Origin: DATMTS01 sp035564555
GTDB taxonomy: Bacteria; Actinomycetota; Actinomycetes; Actinomycetales; Microbacteriaceae
Assembly: GCA_035564555.1 (NCBI GenBank)
Contig: DATMTS010000039.1
Coordinates: 1-64,000, forward strand
Direction of reading: 5' to 3'
Length of the DNA: 64,000 nt
How positions within the stretch are numbered: position 1 is the first letter of the stretch; each line of letters starts with the position of its first letter. Position numbers and translations under genes: made by a program. Below, one piece after another: positions 8,615 through 17,212 of this stretch. A model generated the notes under the pieces. It saw only the letters and a program-made list of their open reading frames with translations. It ran no database searches and had not been told where the DNA came from.

Positions 8615-10102
8615 GTGAGTGAGTCAATGCCCCCCGTGAAGAGCAGAGGCCTCGAAGTCCGTTCGATCGACTACGTGCCGAAGAACGAGCGGCATGGCAA
8701 GGCATGGCACATCGGTCCGCTGTGGTTCATGGCCAATGCGCAAATCGCGACCCTCGCGGTGGGAGTCGTCAGCTTCCTGAACGGCGGCAACTTCATCTGG
8801 TCGGTCATCGCCATCGTCGTCGGTCTGGTCATCGGCACGATCTTCATGGCTGCTCACTCCTCGCAGGGGCCGAAGCTGGGCCTGCCGCAGATGATCCAGT
8901 CGCGACCTCAGTTCGGTTACGTCGGCGCATTGCTCGTCTGGCTGTTCGCGTTCCTGCAGTACGCCGGGTTCAACATCTTCAACACTGTGCTCGCCGGCGA
9001 CTCGATAATCGGGGCCATCCATGCGTCCGCCAGCAGCGGACCATTCTGGTTCTGGGCCGTGACGATCGTCGCGGCGGCGGTTGCGCTGTTCGGGTACGAC
9101 CTGATCCACAAGATGGAGCGGTACCTCACCTACGTCACCGTGGTGGTCTTGGGCCTGCTCACCATCTCGGCGATGATTCACCTTCACCTCCCCGCGGGAT
9201 CCTTCTCGCTCGGCCAGTTCAACGGGCTCGCCTTCTTCTCACAGATGGGCGTCGTCGCCGGATACCAGATCTCCTGGGCGATCTACGTCTCCGACTACTC
9301 TCGCTACCTCCCGGCGGACACGTCGACGCAGACGACCTTTCGCTGGACGTTCTGGGGCAGCGCCGTGGGCGGTGCGTGGATGATCATCCTGGGCGCGTAT
9401 CTTGCGGCTGCGGTCAAGGGCTTCAATGCCTCGGCACCGGTGGCCGGCATCCAATCGGTGGCGGATCGTCTGTTTCCCGGCTTCGGCACCATCGCGCTGC
9501 TGGTGTTCGCATTCGGCCTCATCGCGGTCACGATCCTCAACATGTACGGCGGATCGCTGACCCTCATCTCGTCGATCGACAGCCTGAAGAAGGTGCGACC
9601 CACGTTGCGAACCCGCATCGTCACGGTCTCCATCACGGCCGCGATCTCGGGCGTGCTCTCGCTCTACGCATCGACCAACTTCGCCGCGGACTTCGAGAGC
9701 TTCCTGTTTCTCGTGCTCTACTTCTTCATCCCGTGGACCGCGATCAACCTCACCGACTACTTCATCGTGCGCAAGGGTCACTACGCGATCGCGGAGATCT
9801 TCAAGCCTTCGGGCATCTACCACCGCTGGGGCTGGGCGGGAATCACCGCCTACCTCGTCGCGTTCGTCTGCATGACGCCGTTCTTCGACCTGGGAGACTT
9901 CTATACCGGATTCGCATCGAAGGCGATGGGAGGCGTGGACATCTCGCTGTTCATCGGCCTGCCGATCGGTGCCGGACTGTATTGGCTCTTCACCCGCAAC
10001 ATCGACGTTGCCGCCGAGACGCGCCTCGCGGATCAGCAGAAGGCCGCGATCGAAAAGGCTGCGCCTGAGGAAGAGGACCTCGCCGGCCTCATCGTCGGCT
10101 GA
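8615..10102 (+). CDS. NCS1-family nucleobase permease (cytosine/purine type)
   Basis: This membrane protein of about 495 residues has some twelve hydrophobic segments. Family features include the early WHIGPLWFMANAQIATLAVG helix, GPKLGLPQMIQSRPQFGYVG after helix 2, and DYSRYLP in the middle, as in CodB/PucI-like symporters of the nucleobase-cation-symport-1 family. It should import a base or hydantoin-like compound; the exact substrate cannot be read from sequence. GTG 8615 follows AAAGGAG by five bases; ATG 8627 is possible. The C-terminal tail is acidic (EEEDLAG). The decayed MarR gene upstream may once have been its regulator. Confidence 0.88.
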   Translation: MSESMPPVKSRGLEVRSIDYVPKNERHGKAWHIGPLWFMANAQIATLAVGVVSFLNGGNFIWSVIAIVVGLVIGTIFMAAHSSQGPKLGLPQMIQSRPQFGYVGALLVWLFAFLQYAGFNIFNTVLAGDSIIGAIHASASSGPFWFWAVTIVAAAVALFGYDLIHKMERYLTYVTVVVLGLLTISAMIHLHLPAGSFSLGQFNGLAFFSQMGVVAGYQISWAIYVSDYSRYLPADTSTQTTFRWTFWGSAVGGAWMIILGAYLAAAVKGFNASAPVAGIQSVADRLFPGFGTIALLVFAFGLIAVTILNMYGGSLTLISSIDSLKKVRPTLRTRIVTVSITAAISGVLSLYASTNFAADFESFLFLVLYFFIPWTAINLTDYFIVRKGHYAIAEIFKPSGIYHRWGWAGITAYLVAFVCMTPFFDLGDFYTGFASKAMGGVDISLFIGLPIGAGLYWLFTRNIDVAAETRLADQQKAAIEKAAPEEEDLAGLIVG

Positions 10103-10124
10103 GCCCGCTAATCGGCTGAAACCC

Positions 10125-10163
10125 GGCCCGCGCTGCAGCGCGCTTCACGCTGCGGTGCGGGCC
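10125..10163 (+). terminator. Hairpin after the NCS1 permease
   Basis: Arms ggcccgc (10125-10131) and gcgggcc (10157-10163) pair perfectly, with partial pairing inside. It lies 22 bases after the permease stop. There is no U-tract. Confidence 0.45.
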
Positions 10164-10234
10164 AGGTGCAGCCGGTCGATGACCCGGACATCGATCCGTC
10201 ATCTACCCGAGTCGGACCTGCTCGGGCCTCCACG

Positions 10235-10260
10235 GCTAGTACCGCGACTGCGGTACTAGC
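10235..10260. terminator. Perfect 11-bp hairpin between convergent genes
   Basis: gctagtaccgc and gcggtactagc form an 11-bp stem with the loop gact. It overlaps the stop codon of the lacI-type gene coming from the right, so it may end transcription in both directions. Confidence 0.55.
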
Positions 10261-11299
10261 GCCCGGGTGCCGCCGTCGATTCCCGTACCACGAGCTTGGT
10301 CGCCAGATCCAGGCGGGGGTACTGGACGGACTTCTTGCCGGAGATGCCTGCGCGCAACTGCAGCAGGACGTTGACCGAGGCAGCGCCCATCTCGGCGAGA
10401 GGCTGGTGGACCGTCGTCATCTGCGGAGTCGCCCATTGCGCCTCAGGTACATCATCGAAGCCGACAACACTCAGGTCGGTCGGGATGCGAAGCCCCAGCT
10501 CGCGAGCCGCGTCGTAGACGCCGAGCGCCATGACGTCGGAGCACGCGAAGACCGCGGTCGGCCGCGAGTCTGCGTCGCTGAGCATTCGAAGCGCCTCTTC
10601 GCGAGCTCGAGTGCGATCCCAGTCAGCGAACGACAGTTGCTCGGGCCGCCGAACGCCGGCCGTCTCGAAAGCGGTGCGAAATCCGTCGATGCGCGCCTGG
10701 CTGTACTGGTGCAAGCGTCCTCCGCCGAGGATCCCGACGTCGGTATGACCCAGAGCGAGCAGATGCTCGGCGGCGCAGCGGCCTCCATCCCAATTCGTCA
10801 CACCGACTGACGGCACATTCACCTGCGGATGACTCATCGGATCCACCATCACGATCGGAACGCCCGCGGTCTGCAGTGCAGCGAACTGCGCCCGTGATGG
10901 GTCGACCAATACGATGATCGCGCCCAAAGAAGGTCGTCGCAGCAGCCGGGGCACCCAGTCCGCTGCGCCTCGTGCCAGCGTGATCACGACGTCGACGTTC
11001 GCGGCAGATGCGGCGTCTTCAACGCCGGTCAGCACACTGTTCGGCCACGTGCCCGCAACATGATTGACGACGAGGTCGATGAGTTGAAGGGGCTCCGAGC
11101 GTGAAAAGTCCGTCGAGCGAACCGATGTGCCGCGCCTGACGTATCCGACGGCCTGCGCCGCCTCGAACACTCGGTCACGTGTTACTTGCGACACATCCGT
11201 GCCGCCGCGCAGAACCTTTGAAACCGTCGGAATGCTTGTTCCTGCCGCGGTAGCGACCGCGGACAAGGTCACGCGACGGGAGCTCCTCGGTTGCGGCAT
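10256..11299 (-). CDS. LacI-family transcriptional regulator
   Basis: This 347-residue repressor starts RRVTLSAVATAAGTSIPTVS, the LacI helix-turn-helix, followed by a periplasmic-binding-like sugar domain (QTAGVPIVMVDPM, PTAVFACSDVMALGVYDAARE, DLSVVGFDDVPEAQWATPQ). It is divergent from a sugar-binding lipoprotein gene and most likely controls it. ATG 11299 has TAGTGT six bases upstream, so the transcript is probably leaderless. A TTGCGCAA palindrome sits where its -35 box should be, which suggests autoregulation. Confidence 0.93.
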   Translation of the reverse strand: MPQPRSSRRVTLSAVATAAGTSIPTVSKVLRGGTDVSQVTRDRVFEAAQAVGYVRRGTSVRSTDFSRSEPLQLIDLVVNHVAGTWPNSVLTGVEDAASAANVDVVITLARGAADWVPRLLRRPSLGAIIVLVDPSRAQFAALQTAGVPIVMVDPMSHPQVNVPSVGVTNWDGGRCAAEHLLALGHTDVGILGGGRLHQYSQARIDGFRTAFETAGVRRPEQLSFADWDRTRAREEALRMLSDADSRPTAVFACSDVMALGVYDAARELGLRIPTDLSVVGFDDVPEAQWATPQMTTVHQPLAEMGAASVNVLLQLRAGISGKKSVQYPRLDLATKLVVRESTAAPGR

Positions 11300-11305
11300 G
11301 CCATG

Positions 11306-11311
11306 ACACTA
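11306..11311 (-). promoter_or_regulatory. -10 box of the leaderless lacI-type gene
   Basis: TAGTGT, then catggc, then ATG on the minus strand. A TTGCGC -35 candidate lies 18 bases further up. Confidence 0.5.
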
Positions 11312-11326
11312 TTCTCCAGGGCAGAG

Positions 11327-11336
11327 TTTGCGCAAA
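11327..11336. promoter_or_regulatory. TTGCGCAA palindrome 1, likely LacI-type operator
   Basis: tttgcgcaaa is a perfect ten-base palindrome with a central GCGC. It overlaps the presumed -35 of the regulator gene. Confidence 0.5.
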
Positions 11337-11357
11337 TTGAGCGGCCCGATTCGGCGC

Positions 11358-11387
11358 TTGTCTCCCCGAATTGTTTGATGTAAGAAT
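11358..11387 (+). promoter_or_regulatory. Candidate promoter for the binding-protein gene
   Basis: TTGTCT (11358-11363) and TAAGAAT (11381-11387) are 17 bases apart. The region is AT-rich compared with its surroundings and lies between the two TTGCGCAA sites. Confidence 0.4.
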
Positions 11388-11415
11388 ATGCAGGAAGCGA
11401 AAACAAATGCATAAA

Positions 11416-11423
11416 TTGCGCAA
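11416..11423. promoter_or_regulatory. TTGCGCAA palindrome 2, likely LacI-type operator
   Basis: The core sits in aaattgcgcaaat, about 30 bases past the predicted -10, where a bound repressor would block elongation. Centre-to-centre distance from palindrome 1 is 88 bases. Confidence 0.5.
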
Positions 11424-11495
11424 ATAGGCATCCCCCGATCGAATCGAGCCCGGGCGGAACGACGACCCAGCGAAGCTGCTGGATGGAGGAGAACC

Positions 11496-12797
11496 ATGGC
11501 TGAGCACTTCACCACGATCTCAAGGCGAGGACTTCTTGCCGGCGTTGGAGGGGCTGGTGTCCTGGCAGCCCTCGCCGCTTGTTCGTCCGGCGGATCGAGT
11601 CAGAAACCCATCAAATTCTGGAACATGCCATGGGGTGCGGTGCCGTTCGCCCCGTTGGACAAGAAGATCACGCTCGCGTACAAGGCGGCGGACGGGCTTC
11701 CGCCGGCGACCTATCAATCCGTTCAATGGGCCAACTTCACGTCAACGTTCGCCACTGCCGTCGCGTCCAACACCGGACCGGCGGTCAGCAGTGGCAGCGG
11801 CACGCAGGCATTCCAGTTCGCCAAGGAGAACCACATCGCGTACGCCGATTCGCTGTTCGACTCGTGGAAGAAGAACGGTCTCTATGACGACTTCCTCCCC
11901 GGGGTCATCGATACGATGCGTACGCCCGACGGTTATGCAGCCATTCCCTACAACCTCGACATGCGCGTGCTGTGGTACCGCAAGGCGCTTCTCCAGAAGG
12001 CCGGAGTCGAGCCGCCTACGGACTGGCAGTCATACCTGGACGCCTGCGAGGCGCTGAAGAAGGTAGGAGCATACGGGTTCGGAATCGCCTCGGGTCCGCA
12101 GGGCAACGGATTCCAGATCCTCGTCGGCCTCCTGATCAATAACGGAGGCGGCTTGTTCGACTCAGAGCAAAGACCGAATTGCGTCACGCAGGAGAACACC
12201 GACGCCCTGGACTTCGTGGTGGAGATGATCCACAAGGGGTACATGGACCCGGGAAGCGTCGGCTATTCGACGAACAACGCATATTCGCAGTGGAAGGCCG
12301 GCAAGTTCGCGATGGGCTTTGAAAGCCCGGGACTCGCGCAACAGGTCGGCGGCGAAGTGGGGCCCGACATGTTCGTCGGTGACCCGTTGACCTCAGCGAA
12401 CGGCAAGAAGGGCGCGCTGTATTTTCCGAACAACATCATGATGTACAAGAACACACCGAGCCAGAAGGGTTCCGAGGCGTTCCTGACCTATTACTACAAG
12501 AACATGTCGCCGCTCTGGACCAAGAACACGGGAATCGGCCTCCCGGTGCTCAAATCGATCGCGGCCACGAAGGAATTCCAGGCCGACGCCAATGCGGCCA
12601 AGATGATCAAGGTGTGGCAGCCGATCTGTAAGACGTGGGCGGCGCCGGGCGGCGATGCATTGTTCGCGAACGTCTCCCTCGTCGACAGCACACCGGCGAT
12701 GACCACGTTCGCTCAGAGTGTGCTGTCGCTGAAGGCAACGCCGAAAGAGGCGCTGACCACACTGCAGAACACGTTGGTCTCCGAGTTGAAGAAGTAA
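11496..12797 (+). CDS. Sugar ABC transporter substrate-binding lipoprotein (no permease nearby)
   Basis: This family-1 extracellular binding protein has 433 residues. The signal ISRRGLLAGVGGAGVLAALA has a twin arginine and ends in the lipobox LAAC (Cys28), so it is probably exported folded through Tat and lipid-anchored. The mature part shows family segments such as PYNLDMRVLWYRKALLQKAG, GKFAMGFESPG and the C-terminal YYKNMSPLWTKNTGIGLPV. ATG 11496 follows GGAGGAG. It is divergent from a LacI regulator. Unlike the usual operon order, no membrane permeases follow: the next gene runs the other way 30 bases later. It must work with a transporter encoded elsewhere or be the remnant of an operon. 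Confidence 0.9.
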   Translation: MAEHFTTISRRGLLAGVGGAGVLAALAACSSGGSSQKPIKFWNMPWGAVPFAPLDKKITLAYKAADGLPPATYQSVQWANFTSTFATAVASNTGPAVSSGSGTQAFQFAKENHIAYADSLFDSWKKNGLYDDFLPGVIDTMRTPDGYAAIPYNLDMRVLWYRKALLQKAGVEPPTDWQSYLDACEALKKVGAYGFGIASGPQGNGFQILVGLLINNGGGLFDSEQRPNCVTQENTDALDFVVEMIHKGYMDPGSVGYSTNNAYSQWKAGKFAMGFESPGLAQQVGGEVGPDMFVGDPLTSANGKKGALYFPNNIMMYKNTPSQKGSEAFLTYYYKNMSPLWTKNTGIGLPVLKSIAATKEFQADANAAKMIKVWQPICKTWAAPGGDALFANVSLVDSTPAMTTFAQSVLSLKATPKEALTTLQNTLVSELKK

Positions 12798-12827
12798 GCG
12801 GGGGCGGGCCGCGCCGGCGCTGTCGGG

Positions 12828-14453
12828 TCAGGCGGTGTGGTCGACCACGACTTCGCCGCCGACGATCGTGAGGAGCACGGGCGAACCGGCGAACGCATCC
12901 GGCTCAGTCGACAACGGATTGTGGGCGAACACCGCAAGGTCGGCGCGCGCCCCGCGGCAGATCGTGCCGCCGGTTTCGCCGACCGAAGCCCAGTATTGGC
13001 TCGTGTAGCCTTCGAGCGCTCTCGCGGCGGTGAGGCTCTGATCGGGATGCACCGGAAGGACATCGGTTCGTCGAGCCGGGCGTCGGAGTTGGGCGGCCGC
13101 GATGATCTCCCGCGGGTCGAACGGGGCGACCGGCCAGTCGGAGCCGAGCGCGACAATTGCGCCGCGGTCGCGCAGATCCCGGATACGCCAGGCACGATCA
13201 GCGCGTTCCCGACCGAGCCGTTGCGACCAGTTGTCGGTCTGGTCGGCGCGCGCGTAGAGGGCGCAGTGGGTGGGCTGCATGCTGGCCGCTGCGCCGGAGG
13301 AGATGATCTCCTCGAGCACGCTGTCGGGCAGCGTCTCGATGTGCTCGATGCGGTGCACGGTTCCGTTCGCGGGTTGGGCTCCGATCGTGCGCGCGACGAA
13401 CGAGATGCCCTGATCGCCGATCGCGTGGGTGGCCGTCGGGATGCCGCGTGCATGGAAGAACGCGAGCGCCGACGCGTACTCGGCGGGGTCGAGCCACAGC
13501 GACTCCGTCGATTCGCCGTGGCTGTCCGGCTCGAACAGCCACGCTGTGCCGTTGTCGACCGTGCCGTCGATCATGAGTTTGATGCCGGCCACATGCCATC
13601 GGCGTCCGGAACGGCTTTGGAGCGCCGCACGCTGTTCGAGGTCGTCGGGTGTGTGCCCGGGCATGATCCAGGGCGATACTCGGAGGCGTATGGCGAGGTC
13701 GCCACGACGTTCGAGCTCCTCCAGGATCTCGAACGTGTCGCCGGCGCCGAGGTCCAGCATCTGACCGCCGGTCAGCCCGGTTTCCGCCATGCTGCGGAAC
13801 AGTGCCGCCGTCGCATCGACTCGTTCGTCGAAGCCGAGCCGGGGGAGCAGGGTGTGCACGAGCTCCTGCGCCGACAGTTCGAAGAGCATCCCGTTCGGAG
13901 AGCCGGACTCATCGACCCCGACGTGAGACGAGTCCTGAAAGGTTTCTCGCCCGGTCACGCCGGCGGCTTCCAGCGCGCGACGCGAGACGAGCGCTGAGTG
14001 CGCGTCGAACAGGGTGAGGTAGACCAGTCGGTGATCGGCGATGCCGTCGAAGAGGGTGTTGTCGAATGCGGCGCCTTCGAAGACCGCAGGGTCGAGCCCC
14101 CAGCCCACGATCCAGTCGTCGTCGCTGTCGGGCCGCGCGGCGATGTAGTCGGCGAGCGCTCGGCGGGCGTCATCGCGACGGATGATCCCGGAAAGATCGA
14201 GCCCGCGGGCCATCTCGATGCCCAAGATCGGGTGGATGTGCGCGTCGACAAGGCCTGCCGTCAACGTCGCGTCGCCGACATCGATGAGGCGATCGGCCGA
14301 CGCGCTCCACTCGGCCAGTTGCGACGCGGTGCCGACGTGCACGATGTCGCCGTGGCTGATCGCGACGAATGCGGCATCGTCGGGGTCCCCGGCGATCGCC
14401 CGGGGCGTCAGCACCGTGCCGGCGCGCACGATGAGATCGACCGGCTCAGGCAT
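12828..14453 (-). CDS. YtcJ-like amidohydrolase (amidohydrolase family 3)
   Basis: This metal-dependent hydrolase of 541 residues has the family marks: LIVRAGTVLTP at the start, the metal site GLVDAHIHP, HRIEHIETL in the middle, and a LGSDWPVAPFDPREII stretch with the late metal-binding Asp. Members hydrolyse amide or ester bonds of varied small molecules; the substrate here is unknown. ATG 14453 overlaps the permease stop by eight bases (atgcctga), so the two are co-translated. A longer frame upstream is inside the permease gene. Regulation by the LacI-type protein upstream is likely. Confidence 0.88.
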   Translation of the reverse strand: MPEPVDLIVRAGTVLTPRAIAGDPDDAAFVAISHGDIVHVGTASQLAEWSASADRLIDVGDATLTAGLVDAHIHPILGIEMARGLDLSGIIRRDDARRALADYIAARPDSDDDWIVGWGLDPAVFEGAAFDNTLFDGIADHRLVYLTLFDAHSALVSRRALEAAGVTGRETFQDSSHVGVDESGSPNGMLFELSAQELVHTLLPRLGFDERVDATAALFRSMAETGLTGGQMLDLGAGDTFEILEELERRGDLAIRLRVSPWIMPGHTPDDLEQRAALQSRSGRRWHVAGIKLMIDGTVDNGTAWLFEPDSHGESTESLWLDPAEYASALAFFHARGIPTATHAIGDQGISFVARTIGAQPANGTVHRIEHIETLPDSVLEEIISSGAAASMQPTHCALYARADQTDNWSQRLGRERADRAWRIRDLRDRGAIVALGSDWPVAPFDPREIIAAAQLRRPARRTDVLPVHPDQSLTAARALEGYTSQYWASVGETGGTICRGARADLAVFAHNPLSTEPDAFAGSPVLLTIVGGEVVVDHTA

Positions 14454-15987
14454 GTTCGCCCTCGGCGAGGTTCGCATCCGCATCCGCCGTGTCTGCCGGA
14501 TCCTGCACGGCCGTTCCGCCGATGCGGGCGTAGATCCCGGGACGGGTGCGCTTCCAGATGGATGCGAGGACGACGCCGACGAGGAAGGTGATGGGGATGG
14601 CCACGAGCACGATGGTGTCGATGATGGGGCCCCCGGAGGTGAGCAGGTCGATGGATGAGCAGAGCACGTAGAGCACCACGATCTGGGCGACGCCGGCCAC
14701 CGCCGCGCACGGGATCACGTACCACGCGCGGGGCAGGCCGCGGCGGCGCACGAAGAACACCACGACCGCGACGCACGTGATCACTTGCAGCAGGATGATG
14801 CCGATCAGACCCGGGCTGTTCACCCAGAGCAGCAGCTGCAGGTACGGGTCGCCGTTCGCCAGGGCGAAGATCGCGACCACGATCACGGCGAGCACGGTCT
14901 GCACGACTCCGGAGACGTACGGTGACCCGGTTTTCGGGTTCGTTCGGTGCAGGATGCGCGGAAGCACCCGGTCGCGGGCCAGCGAGTAGGTGTAGCGGTT
15001 GATCGCGTTGTGGAAGGCGAGCTGCGACGCGTAGACGCTGGTCAGGATGAGGAGGTACATCACCAGTTCTGCCCAGGCTCCCAGGTAGTGGTTCGCCTGC
15101 GCGAAAACGAGTCCCGCGGTGTCTTTGCCTGCGGCAGCCTGAGCGTTCGTCTCGCCGACGGCGATGATCACCGACCAGATCACGAAGCCGTAGAAGACGG
15201 CCATGAATGCGACCGAGATGTAGGTGGCGCGGGGGATGGTGCGGTTGGGGTTGCGCGCCTCCTCGCGATAGAGCGCGGTCGACTCGAAACCCATGAATGC
15301 GGCGAAGCCGAAGCCGATGATCACGAACATGCCAGGGCTGAACAGCGCGCTCGGGCTGAAGGAGCCCAAAGTGATGCCCCTGGCGCCGCCCTGGACGAGC
15401 ACCGCGATCGCGAAGAGCACAAGGATCAACGACTCGCAGACGAGGAGCACGCCGAGCACTTTCGCTCCGATGTCGACGCCGCAATAGGCGACGAAGAAGA
15501 CCGCGAAGATCCCCAGGAGTGCCATGGCCCACCAAGGGACCTCGATGCCGAACTCGTTCTTCAACAGGTCGTGGCCCTGCGCCCCGAGAAGGCCGTAGAG
15601 GCCGATCTGCAAGGCGTTGTACGACACGAGCGCGACGAACGACGAGCCCAGCCCGACCACTTTGCCGAGAGAGTGCGTGATGTAGGTGTAGAAGCCGCCG
15701 AGCGCTTTGACGTACCGGGTCATCGCCATGAACGCGATCGCGAAAATGCCCAGAATCACGCCGGCGAGGGTGTACACGATGGGCGCGCCCACTCCGCCGA
15801 TCAGGATGGCGAGCGGGGCGACACCGGCCACGATGGTGAGGGGAGCCGCGGCCGAGATCACCATGAAGACGATGCCCCAGGTTCCCAGAGCGTTCTTGCG
15901 CAGGCCTTCGGAGCGGGGAGCCGGCGACGCTGCGGCCGTCGCGCTCCGACTCCGATCCGGTTCGATCGACAGTTCGGTGGGTTTCAT
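14446..15987 (-). CDS. APC-superfamily amino acid/amine permease
   Basis: This permease of 513 residues has about twelve membrane segments. The start, LRKNALGTWGIVFMVISAAA, carries the APC helix 1 pattern, and GFGFAAFMGFESTALYREEA with its FESTA/YREEA motif is typical of helix 6 and the following loop. It should import an amino acid, amine or related compound that feeds the downstream amidohydrolase. ATG 15987 has AAGGAG seven bases upstream. Two AATCGATT palindromes and a TTGCGCAA site lie 45-85 bases before the start. Confidence 0.9.
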   Translation of the reverse strand: MKPTELSIEPDRSRSATAAASPAPRSEGLRKNALGTWGIVFMVISAAAPLTIVAGVAPLAILIGGVGAPIVYTLAGVILGIFAIAFMAMTRYVKALGGFYTYITHSLGKVVGLGSSFVALVSYNALQIGLYGLLGAQGHDLLKNEFGIEVPWWAMALLGIFAVFFVAYCGVDIGAKVLGVLLVCESLILVLFAIAVLVQGGARGITLGSFSPSALFSPGMFVIIGFGFAAFMGFESTALYREEARNPNRTIPRATYISVAFMAVFYGFVIWSVIIAVGETNAQAAAGKDTAGLVFAQANHYLGAWAELVMYLLILTSVYASQLAFHNAINRYTYSLARDRVLPRILHRTNPKTGSPYVSGVVQTVLAVIVVAIFALANGDPYLQLLLWVNSPGLIGIILLQVITCVAVVVFFVRRRGLPRAWYVIPCAAVAGVAQIVVLYVLCSSIDLLTSGGPIIDTIVLVAIPITFLVGVVLASIWKRTRPGIYARIGGTAVQDPADTADADANLAEGEHA

Positions 15988-16031
15988 GAGGCTCCTTGAG
16001 ACGACGTTGTCAGCTACCTCGGGATAAGGTG

Positions 16032-16072
16032 AATCGATTATGCACCCGATCGCGCCTTGCGCAAAATCGATT
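16032..16072. promoter_or_regulatory. Two AATCGATT operators flanking a TTGCGCAA site
   Basis: aatcgatt occurs at 16032-16039 and 16065-16072, 33 bases centre to centre. TTGCGCAA lies at 16057-16064, directly against the second. AATCGATT has the CG-centred dyad of LacI-family operators. The next regulator gene upstream is the obvious candidate to bind it. Confidence 0.5.
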
Positions 16073-16105
16073 AGCCAATGTCCCTGAGCGCGAGGCGCCT
16101 GAGCG

Positions 16106-17137
16106 CTAAGCGCCTGAAGGCCGAGCGCGCTGCGACGACTCGCGGACCGCTATCGAAATGGGCACTTCGATCCGTTCGCCCGGCTCTCCCGAGCCGTCGA
16201 TCGCAGCGGCAAGAGCCTCGAGGCAACGACGCCCGAACTCTCGCGGATTCAGATCCAACGCGGTGACCGAGGGCTGCACGGTCGCGAGCGGGTCGCTGTC
16301 GACATAGCTGGCGAGAAGGATGTCGTCGCGTACCCGCAGGCCGGCGGCCCGGATCGAGTCGAGCGCGATGATCGCCGTGCCTTCGACACTCGTGATGATC
16401 GCATCCGTTCCGGCGCGGTTGAGCACGAGGTCGTCGCACAGCCGGCGCAGTTCATCTTGCGTGGTGTGGAAGGCGCTGAAGACCATCCGAGGTTCTATCT
16501 TCTTTTCCGCACACCAGGCCTCATAGCCCTCCCGCATCTCACGTCCCCAGGCGATGACGCCCTCCGGCAGCATGCACGCCGGTCGGCGGGCTCCTTCGCG
16601 CCACAGATGATCGAGCAGCAGGCGGATGCCGGCCCGGTGATCAGAGAACACCGTCGCTACCGGGTCGGGCATTCCCTTCGGCGCACCTTCGCCGCTCACG
16701 ACGGGACGCCGACCGGAGAGGAGCCGTTCGGCGATCGGATCGCCGTCGAGCGGGTCGATCATGATGAAACCGTCGAGATGATCGAGGATGCCCGATTTCG
16801 GCATGTACACGGTGGGCATCAGGGTGACCAGCAAGTCCTCCTGCTGGGCGCGTTCGACAGCGCCGAACGCCACATCCATGTAGTAGCGGAAGCTCAGCGT
16901 GTGATCCGGGACGTAGAGGCCGACCGCGCCCGAACGAGCGGTGCGCAAGGCACGGGCCGTCGGGTTCGCCACGTAGCCGAGTTCGGCCGCCGCATCCCGA
17001 ACGCGCTGCCGAGTCGCCTCCATCATCCGTCCCTTGCCCGCGAGCGCGAGGGACGCCGTTGCCCGTGAGACCCCGGCGCGGTCGGCGACGTGCTGGAGCG
17101 TGGGGACGGTCTGTTCTGGAAGCGCGGGGTGCGGCAC
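16106..17137 (-). CDS. LacI-family transcriptional regulator
   Basis: A repressor of 343 residues. The DNA-binding start TLQHVADRAGVSRATASLAL is followed by the hinge ELGYVANPTARALRT and an effector domain (GAVGLYVPDHTLSFRYYMDV, DAIITSVEGTAIIALDSIRA). It lies just upstream of the permease-amidohydrolase pair on the same strand, with operator-like repeats in between. GTG 17137 is preceded by TAAACT and six bases. The C-terminus is arginine-rich, possibly a short natural extension. Confidence 0.92.
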   Translation of the reverse strand: MPHPALPEQTVPTLQHVADRAGVSRATASLALAGKGRMMEATRQRVRDAAAELGYVANPTARALRTARSGAVGLYVPDHTLSFRYYMDVAFGAVERAQQEDLLVTLMPTVYMPKSGILDHLDGFIMIDPLDGDPIAERLLSGRRPVVSGEGAPKGMPDPVATVFSDHRAGIRLLLDHLWREGARRPACMLPEGVIAWGREMREGYEAWCAEKKIEPRMVFSAFHTTQDELRRLCDDLVLNRAGTDAIITSVEGTAIIALDSIRAAGLRVRDDILLASYVDSDPLATVQPSVTALDLNPREFGRRCLEALAAAIDGSGEPGERIEVPISIAVRESSQRARPSGA

Positions 17138-17143
17138 TGGCTC

Positions 17144-17149
17144 AGTTTA
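17144..17149 (-). promoter_or_regulatory. -10 box of the second lacI-type gene
   Basis: TAAACT, gagcca, GTG on the minus strand. Confidence 0.5.
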
Positions 17150-17212
17150 GGTCGGGCACGAGCACGCACACGTTCTGCGCAATCGCCTCGGCACCGCCGG
17201 CCCGGGCGCCGC

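Noticed and set aside
8615..10102. NCS1 permease as the HMP transporter of the thi locus
   Set aside because: It has no THI element, lies beyond gene debris, and its sequence is closer to general base permeases.
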